Below, piece after piece: positions 22,586-25,842 of a DNA stretch of 25,842 bases. The DNA lies in contig DPHR01000056.1 of the NCBI GenBank assembly GCA_003522945.1, positions 1-25,842 of the forward strand, given 5' to 3'. Made by a program: the position numbers and the translations under genes. The DNA is from Clostridiales bacterium. Lineage in GTDB: Bacteria; Bacillota; Clostridia; Oscillospirales; Oscillospiraceae. The first letter of the stretch is position 1; each line of letters begins with the position of its first letter. The notes under the pieces are model-generated. The model was given only the letters and a program-made list of their open reading frames with translations. It was not told where the DNA came from and ran no database searches.

Positions 22586-22646
22586 TTGACAGAATAAATA
22601 TATTTGCGCCAATATATTTGTAGCAAATTACTATTTACATCAATAG
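22565..22646. promoter_or_regulatory. Operator-like CTATT/AATAG repeats in a divergent control region
   Basis: ACTATTTACCCCAATAG (22565-22581) and ACTATTTACATCAATAG (22630-22646) match at 15 of 17 bases; each is an inverted repeat CTATT-6/7-AATAG. A further palindrome CAATA-GTC-TATTG lies at 22576-22588. They overlap the leftward -10 spacer and the rightward -35 box. Confidence 0.6.
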
Positions 22647-22662
22647 ATTTTTGCACTATAAT
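22634..22662 (+). promoter_or_regulatory. Rightward promoter of the RHH gene
   Basis: TTTACA (22634-22639), 17 bases, TATAAT (22657-22662). The -35 lies inside the second operator repeat. Confidence 0.7.
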
Positions 22663-22690
22663 ATGGGTACAATGGGAGGGGGATAGTATA

Positions 22691-23065
22691 TTGACAGAAG
22701 AGAAAAGGCCTGTATCAAAGGCGCAGCAGCGATCTGTAAACAAGTACGTCAAGGAAAATTACGACCGCATAAATGTTACATTCTCCAAAGGTCGCAAGGA
22801 CGTTATAAAGGCGTTTGCCGATGCGCAGGGAGAAAGTGTCAATGGCTTCATAAACCGCGCTGTAAACGCCGCTATGAGCGGAGAACAGGCGGCGGGAGGT
22901 CATGCTCCCACTCCCCTCGTAACGCCGGAACGCTTTGCAAAGATCAGCGAGCATATAAAGCGCACCGGCGAGACACCGGAGGAGTTTGTAGACCGCGCCA
23001 TAGAGGACACCATGGCGCGTGACGTGGTGTCTCTGAAAATCGGGATCAATCCGGCAGGAAAATAA
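22691..23065 (+). CDS. Ribbon-helix-helix (Arc/CopG-like) regulator
   Basis: This 124-residue protein has an RHH domain at about 24-62: strand RINVTFSKG, helix RKDVIKAFADAQG and helix SVNGFINRAVNAAM. Such proteins bind operators as dimers and often regulate themselves or act as antitoxins. The C-terminal half (TPERFAKISEHIKRTGETPE, EFVDRAIEDTMARD) has a second helical repeat of similar look. The start is the TTG at 22691: a strong GGGAGGGGG ends 8 bases before it, and no ATG or GTG is available in a sensible place. The CTATT/AATAG sites in its promoter are likely targets. No classical toxin gene follows it on the same strand. Confidence 0.75.
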   Translation: MTEEKRPVSKAQQRSVNKYVKENYDRINVTFSKGRKDVIKAFADAQGESVNGFINRAVNAAMSGEQAAGGHAPTPLVTPERFAKISEHIKRTGETPEEFVDRAIEDTMARDVVSLKIGINPAGK

Positions 23066-23104
23066 AAAGCACCCGCTCTCATGCTTGACAGAGCACGGAG
23101 CGGG
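23058..23104 (-). terminator. Leftward terminator, predicted end of the small-peptide mRNA
   Basis: On the minus strand CCCGCTC (23098-23104) pairs with GAGCGGG (23072-23078), with an inner GTGCT/AGCAT stem, followed by GCTTTTTATTTT. The -35 box of the opposite-strand RNA gene lies within this hairpin. Confidence 0.65.
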
Positions 23105-23113
23105 CGATATAAT
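23085..23113 (+). promoter_or_regulatory. Consensus promoter of the antisense RNA
   Basis: TTGACA (23085-23090), 17 bases, TATAAT (23108-23113): both boxes match the consensus exactly. Confidence 0.8.
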
Positions 23114-23119
23114 GAGTAT

Positions 23120-23218
23120 ATAAAAGGGCGCTGCGACAAGCGGTTAACCCCGACATTAACAGTTCATAGCAAAGCTACGAAAGACCGTCACTTGGCCGAG
23201 TGGCGGTCTTTGCTTTTT
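23120..23218 (+). ncRNA. Predicted antisense RNA, candidate type I antitoxin
   Basis: The RNA would start about 7 bases after an exact consensus promoter and end at a terminator whose 12-bp arms (23180-23191 and 23200-23211, one G-U) carry the tail TGCTTTTT. Length is about 99 nt. A small stem GTTAA/TTAAC (23143-23160) exposes a CCCCGACA loop. There is no ribosome binding site with a sensible frame. On the opposite strand the same sequence is the C-terminal codons and 3' untranslated region of a 25-codon gene, so the RNA is fully complementary to that mRNA's 3' half. No similarity to a named RNA family is recognised. Confidence 0.6.
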
Positions 23219-23265
23219 ACGATGATCGTCACGGTGAACCGTCCGATATGTAACGTAATACGCAT
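23188..23265 (-). CDS. 25-residue peptide, candidate type I toxin-like product
   Basis: The peptide starts MRITLHIGRFTVTIIV and ends in a basic tail KSKDRHSAK. Its first part is rich in beta-branched residues alternating with polar ones, unlike the alpha-helical membrane toxins of the Fst/Ldr type, so toxicity is inference from architecture only. The ribosome binding site GGGGGTGGAG just before the ATG lies in a hairpin. The C-terminal codons sit in the terminator of the antisense RNA. The frame continues open upstream to 23487, including an ATG at 23391 that would give 67 residues with a hydrophobic RVIVSVVLL, but that ATG has no ribosome binding site and lies upstream of the predicted start site. 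Confidence 0.45.
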   Translation of the reverse strand: MRITLHIGRFTVTIIVKSKDRHSAK

Positions 23266-23270
23266 AGCTC

Positions 23271-23290
23271 CACCCCCTTTCGGGATGGTG
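23271..23290 (-). promoter_or_regulatory. Hairpin sequestering the small-peptide ribosome binding site
   Basis: On the minus strand CACC-AT-CCC pairs with GGG-GGTG around a GAAA tetraloop (23281-23278), with AT bulged. The paired strand is the Shine-Dalgarno itself, 5 bases before the start codon. At the mRNA 5' end a second hairpin GGTGCTTC-TACG-GAAGTACC (23325-23344, one G-U) has a UNCG loop. Confidence 0.55.
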
Positions 23291-23350
23291 TGAGCCAACC
23301 GCCTGCCGTTTTGTGCAGCGCCCTGGTACTTCCGTAGAAGCACCACAGAC

Positions 23351-23379
23351 ACAATAACACGTCTTGTGGCAGACTGCAA
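23351..23379 (-). promoter_or_regulatory. Promoter of the small-peptide mRNA
   Basis: On the minus strand TTGCAG (23374-23379), 17 bases, TATTGT (23351-23356) with a TGT extended -10. The predicted start near 23344 is the first base of the UNCG-loop hairpin. Confidence 0.5.
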
Positions 23380-23450
23380 GATTTTTCGCATCTGATTACG
23401 ATAAGCAGGACACAAAAGCCCTACGGAGGCGCCGAAAATCGAGCAAAAGA

Positions 23451-23472
23451 TTTCCCTTATGTTTTCCCTTAC
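23451..23472 (+). repeat. Right arm-type integrase site candidate
   Basis: This 22-base block is identical to 16186-16207 and again contains two TTTCCCTTAY units. It lies 117 bases inside attR. The rest of 23380-23588 holds no gene I can support. Confidence 0.65.
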
Positions 23473-23588
23473 CGCAATATCACGCAATAATACCTGCTAT
23501 TACGGACGGCCGAAAAAGTCCTTGATTTCCAGCGGTTAAGCAGATTTGGTATTACTCGAAAAAACGTGAAAAAACATATATCGGGTAA

Positions 23589-23611
23589 TTCGAATCCCTC
23601 CTTCTCCGCCA
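23589..23611 (+). repeat. attR, 23-bp direct repeat
   Basis: Identical to the last 23 bases of tRNA-Ser at 16104-16126. The sequence upstream (GGGTAA) does not restore the tRNA T-stem, so no second tRNA exists here. Confidence 0.95.
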
Positions 23612-23613
23612 TG

Positions 23614-23653
23614 AGTCCACCGTAATTCTGAAAGAATTACGGTGGACTTTTTA
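23614..23653 (+). terminator. Ancestral tRNA-Ser terminator, now beyond attR
   Basis: A perfect 15-bp stem (23614-23628 with 23634-23648), loop TGAAA, T-run TTTTTA. It begins 3 bases after the CCA-equivalent of attR, where the tRNA terminator would sit before integration. Confidence 0.85.
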
Positions 23654-23855
23654 TACCCGAATATGATAAAAATGAATTGCAGACCGGCAAATCTCTGCGG
23701 GCGCAGCGAAGGAGTTCCTGCACGAAAAGAGGAAAATTTTCAGCCAGCAGCGCATTCAACCGCGCATCAAAAAATGCATTCAGCTCCTTGGCCTGCGAGG
23801 GAAAGCTCTGGGCCGCAGTCTCCCGAAAATCACAGGAGAGATAGGTTTCCTTCAT
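23637..23855 (-). CDS. 72-codon frame, possibly a truncated gene
   Basis: It begins at an ATG overlapping the stop of the upstream gene by four bases (ATGA), as do the other genes of this operon, which supports real translation. The start MKETYLSCDFRETAAQSFPS and FFDARLNALLAENFPLFVQE read as ordinary soluble helical protein. The last ten or so residues (SYSGIKSPP) are encoded by the tRNA terminator hairpin, so the original 3' end was probably lost when this operon and the tRNA locus were joined. No family is recognised. Confidence 0.5.
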   Translation of the reverse strand: MKETYLSCDFRETAAQSFPSQAKELNAFFDARLNALLAENFPLFVQELLRCARRDLPVCNSFLSYSGIKSPP

Positions 23856-24514
23856 CGTCCTGCCTCCGTCCCTGCTTTCACGAAGCCCTTCTTTTTATAC
23901 CCGCAGTCGCAGTATGGGCCGCCGGAGGCGAGAGTGTACTGCCGCACAAAGTCAGTCGCGCCGCCCGCCTCGCTCATGGTGTAGTCCAGACGGCACAGCG
24001 CGGGAGTGAGGTCATATAGCCCCAGCTTTTTCATCAGCACGCAGATGCCGCATTTGGTGAAGCGTCCCTCGTAGCCGCTGTCGTCGGGATATTCGTAAAA
24101 CTCCATATTCCACGAGTAGGGGTTGCGGTCAGCGGCTCTCAGCGCGGCGGTGGCTTTCATACCGGCAATGTCCTTTTCGGTGAATTTGCTCTTTCCGCTC
24201 ATTCGGCAGAACCATTTCATGGGCTTTGTCATCATGGATTTTGCGTAGTAATCTGTCAGTCTGTCCACCTTTGGGCGCTCCGGCATGGAGAGAATAAACG
24301 CACCGATCATCGCGCAGTTGACGAGGTTCATCTTGAACCGGTCGCCCTTTTCAAATTCAGGCAGCTCGGAGATGATCTCCCTGTATTTCGGCTTTGCTTT
24401 TTTCGTGATAGCTTTTGCCGTATTCGTACCGTAGCCGAACACCGCTGTCAGCTGGTTTCGGAAGGACGGCGCAAACAGCGTCCACATGCCAAAAGGCATT
24501 CCGGCGTATTTCAT
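23852..24514 (-). CDS. L-2-amino-thiazoline-4-carboxylic acid hydrolase family protein
   Basis: This 220-residue protein matches the ATC hydrolase family (PF14196 type) in its C-terminal half: FTKCGICVLMKKLGLYDLTP, ALCRLDYTMSEAGGATDFVR and YTLASGGPYCDCGYKKKG, with the cysteines and the CDC-like end intact. The named enzyme opens a thiazoline ring on the way to cysteine, but most family members in gut Firmicutes have no tested substrate. The start at 24514 overlaps the PanE-like stop (ATGA). It is the third gene of the leftward operon. Confidence 0.8.
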   Translation of the reverse strand: MKYAGMPFGMWTLFAPSFRNQLTAVFGYGTNTAKAITKKAKPKYREIISELPEFEKGDRFKMNLVNCAMIGAFILSMPERPKVDRLTDYYAKSMMTKPMKWFCRMSGKSKFTEKDIAGMKATAALRAADRNPYSWNMEFYEYPDDSGYEGRFTKCGICVLMKKLGLYDLTPALCRLDYTMSEAGGATDFVRQYTLASGGPYCDCGYKKKGFVKAGTEAGR

Positions 24515-25437
24515 CGTAAGTATCTCCCGGCCTCCGCCTCCAGCGCCTGCCACACGGGATAAGCCGCGCCGTTCTCATCAAAGAACTGCTTGATATCCCG
24601 ATTCAGGGCGCTCATTTCGTCTATGGCGTTCATGGCACGGTCGGAGGCACATAGTTTGCCCAGTGAGGTGGCGCACATGAGTTTAAAGAAGCGCAGACAG
24701 GTCTTGCGGTACTTTTCGCTCTCAAAGTCTGCATCCGCCTTTGGCAAAATGTCGTGTCCAGCATTGCGTATGGCACGGTAGCCTTCAATATTGGCATCGA
24801 TCACCCGTCCAAGGTACACCGTATTTCTCCTAAGCTTTTTCAGGTCGCCGTCCCTCTTATAGCAGGCGAAGGCCGCAGGCATCACAAAGGCCGCATGGCA
24901 GAGCAGATAGTCCTCCATATTCGGCTCATAGACGACCTTGTATTTGGTACCGCCGAAAATTTCTCCGATCAGTTCCGCATTGGAGACCGCCCCACGCAAC
25001 TGCCCAATGGTGATTTTTTTCAGGTCGATAGAAACGACCCGGTCAGGTTCCCGATGTCCGGCAGAGAGCGCAAAGGCAAACAAGACATTTTTCTCCGGCA
25101 GTGCCGCCGCCAGCGCTCTTGCCTGCACATTGTTACCCACAAAAACGATGTTCTTCGTCCGGTTCGTTCGTAGCGTGTCCAGAACGGAATCCAACTGTGT
25201 ATAGCGCAGAACCACAAAAATCACATCGTATGCTGCATCCGGTGCAAGCGCGGTCACCACCGGAATGCAGCTGACCGATGTACGGAGGGCGAATTGGTCC
25301 TTGATCCGCAGTCTGTTCTTCCTGATTTCCTCTGCCCAATTTCCCCGGGCAAGCAGGGTCACATCCTTTCCGGCGTGAAACAGATTCCTTGCCAGATTGC
25401 ACCCTAAAACACCTGCACCATATACCAGAATTTTCAT
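24511..25437 (-). CDS. Ketopantoate reductase (ApbA/PanE) family protein
   Basis: This 308-residue NADP-dependent oxidoreductase begins MKILVYGAGVLGCNLARNLF, the Rossmann GxGxxG, followed by DVTLLARG for NADP discrimination. The family C-terminal helical domain is seen after about 170. True PanE makes pantoate for coenzyme A, but the context (methyltransferase, ATC hydrolase family protein) and absence of panB/panC suggest a different substrate. The start overlaps the upstream stop (ATGA). Confidence 0.85.
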   Translation of the reverse strand: MKILVYGAGVLGCNLARNLFHAGKDVTLLARGNWAEEIRKNRLRIKDQFALRTSVSCIPVVTALAPDAAYDVIFVVLRYTQLDSVLDTLRTNRTKNIVFVGNNVQARALAAALPEKNVLFAFALSAGHREPDRVVSIDLKKITIGQLRGAVSNAELIGEIFGGTKYKVVYEPNMEDYLLCHAAFVMPAAFACYKRDGDLKKLRRNTVYLGRVIDANIEGYRAIRNAGHDILPKADADFESEKYRKTCLRFFKLMCATSLGKLCASDRAMNAIDEMSALNRDIKQFFDENGAAYPVWQALEAEAGRYLR

Positions 25438-25842
25438 TGCTTGCCTCCAAATCCGATCTTCACGATCTGCATCTTCATCATTCCGTCACCGACTTTGGCA
25501 AGAAAACGGAAAAAGCCGCTGACGGATGGGTCTTTCAAATCGGTGTAGCCCAGCATATAGCCTCGGCTGGTGACCTGCAAGCGGCTATCCCACGCACCGA
25601 TCTCTTGGGGAGCGTCCGAAACTGCGAAATACGCGCCCACATCTTGAATCTTCGCACTTTTAAGCCATGTTTTTGCAATCATCTTCACCGCCGTCCGATT
25701 TGCAGCGTCAAACACCAGCACACTGTCCGGAAAAGCGTCTGCGATTTGCTGTACCAGCGCCTTGACCTGCTCAGTCAAAAAGTAGTAGAACACCCCGGAG
25801 GAAAAGAATACCGCGCCGTTTGAAGAGTCAATTTTTCTAAAC
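25434..25842 (-). CDS. Class I SAM-dependent methyltransferase (Tcmp/LCM-like), 5'-partial
   Basis: The frame is open to the right edge, so only the C-terminal part is present; a GTG at 25793 is internal. The visible part SSNGAVFFSSGVFYYFLTEQ corresponds to the conserved (V/A)(I/V)xxEG(V/L)xxY(L/F) motif after the SAM fold in leucine carboxyl methyltransferase-like and Tcmp-like O-methyltransferases. FPDSVLVFDAAN is the next strand motif. The target is unknown. It is the first visible gene of the leftward ATGA-coupled operon. Confidence 0.75.
   Translation of the reverse strand, partial: FRKIDSSNGAVFFSSGVFYYFLTEQVKALVQQIADAFPDSVLVFDAANRTAVKMIAKTWLKSAKIQDVGAYFAVSDAPQEIGAWDSRLQVTSRGYMLGYTDLKDPSVSGFFRFLAKVGDGMMKMQIVKIGFGGKQ

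Larger units (their letters stand above)
16104..23611. mobile_element. 7.5-kb integrated element at the 3' end of tRNA-Ser
   Basis: The element is bounded by perfect 23-bp direct repeats and carries a tyrosine integrase gene adjacent to the tRNA end. Inside are a repressor and xis-like gene sharing a divergent control region, small DNA-binding proteins, repeat arrays with long non-coding stretches (19620-20255 and 20643-21269), small unknown genes and at least two predicted antisense RNAs. No relaxase, conjugation, capsid or portal gene is visible. The layout is like a phage-inducible island or cryptic integrative mobilizable element. The integrase frameshift may leave it immobile without help. 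Confidence 0.9.

Noticed and set aside
22691..23065. Classical RHH antitoxin with a RelE/PIN toxin
   Set aside because: No toxin gene follows it on the same strand; only the 25-codon opposite-strand frame is near.
23581..23611. Second tRNA gene at the right att site
   Set aside because: Only the 3' 23 bases are present; the upstream sequence gives no D, anticodon or variable arm.

Overview
The window reads as a GC-rich chromosome of a Gram-positive anaerobe in the Clostridia, most plausibly the Oscillospiraceae. This is inferred from the gene set: yceD-rpmF, a DUF512 radical-SAM protein next to der, a potABCD operon, AGGAGG-type ribosome binding sites, sigma-A consensus promoters, and many tightly coupled genes with ATGA overlaps. 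No 16S or other taxonomic marker is present, so the family is a guess.

Chromosomal core (1-16126). A phosphodiester glycosidase cut by the left edge is followed by a membrane-anchored protein of unknown function. An RluA-type pseudouridine synthase is divergent from a YhhN-like membrane protein and gluQ (glutamyl-Q tRNA(Asp) synthetase). MTA/SAH nucleosidase converges on gluQ. A leftward potA-potB-potC-potD operon (spermidine/putrescine ABC importer) runs from a near-perfect promoter; its PotD seems to be tethered by a C-terminal membrane helix. A MATE transporter and a second pseudouridine synthase form a leftward pair. yceD-rpmF, a DUF512 protein and der run rightward and end at a tRNA-Ser(GGA) gene whose promoter is nested in the der terminator.

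Integrated element (16104-23611, 7,485 bp period). A perfect 23-bp direct repeat covers the 3' end of tRNA-Ser including CCA (16104-16126) and recurs at 23589-23611. Between the copies lie a tyrosine integrase split by a one-base frameshift, an XRE repressor, a divergent Xis-like gene with a shared operator, a rightward run of small DNA-binding proteins, several repeat arrays that look like replication or partition sites, a phage-type HTH protein, a leftward run of small unknown genes with an antisense RNA between two of them, and a ribbon-helix-helix protein. No relaxase, transfer or virion genes are seen. The layout (int-repressor leftward, xis-rep-like rightward, then repeats) resembles a minimal phage satellite or a cryptic integrative mobilizable element.

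The most interesting locus is at the right end of the element (about 23058-23379). A 25-codon gene on the minus strand has its Shine-Dalgarno locked in a GAAA-capped hairpin and a 5' hairpin with a UACG loop. Inside the same transcript, on the opposite strand, lies an approximately 100-nt RNA with a perfect consensus promoter and its own terminator. This is the architecture of a type I toxin-antitoxin system, though the peptide does not look like a known toxin.

Right flank (23612-25842). The original tRNA terminator now lies beyond attR. It is followed by a leftward, ATGA-coupled operon: a methyltransferase cut by the right edge, a PanE-like ketopantoate reductase family protein, an L-2-amino-thiazoline-4-carboxylate hydrolase family protein, and a 72-codon frame that ends inside the tRNA terminator and may be truncated.
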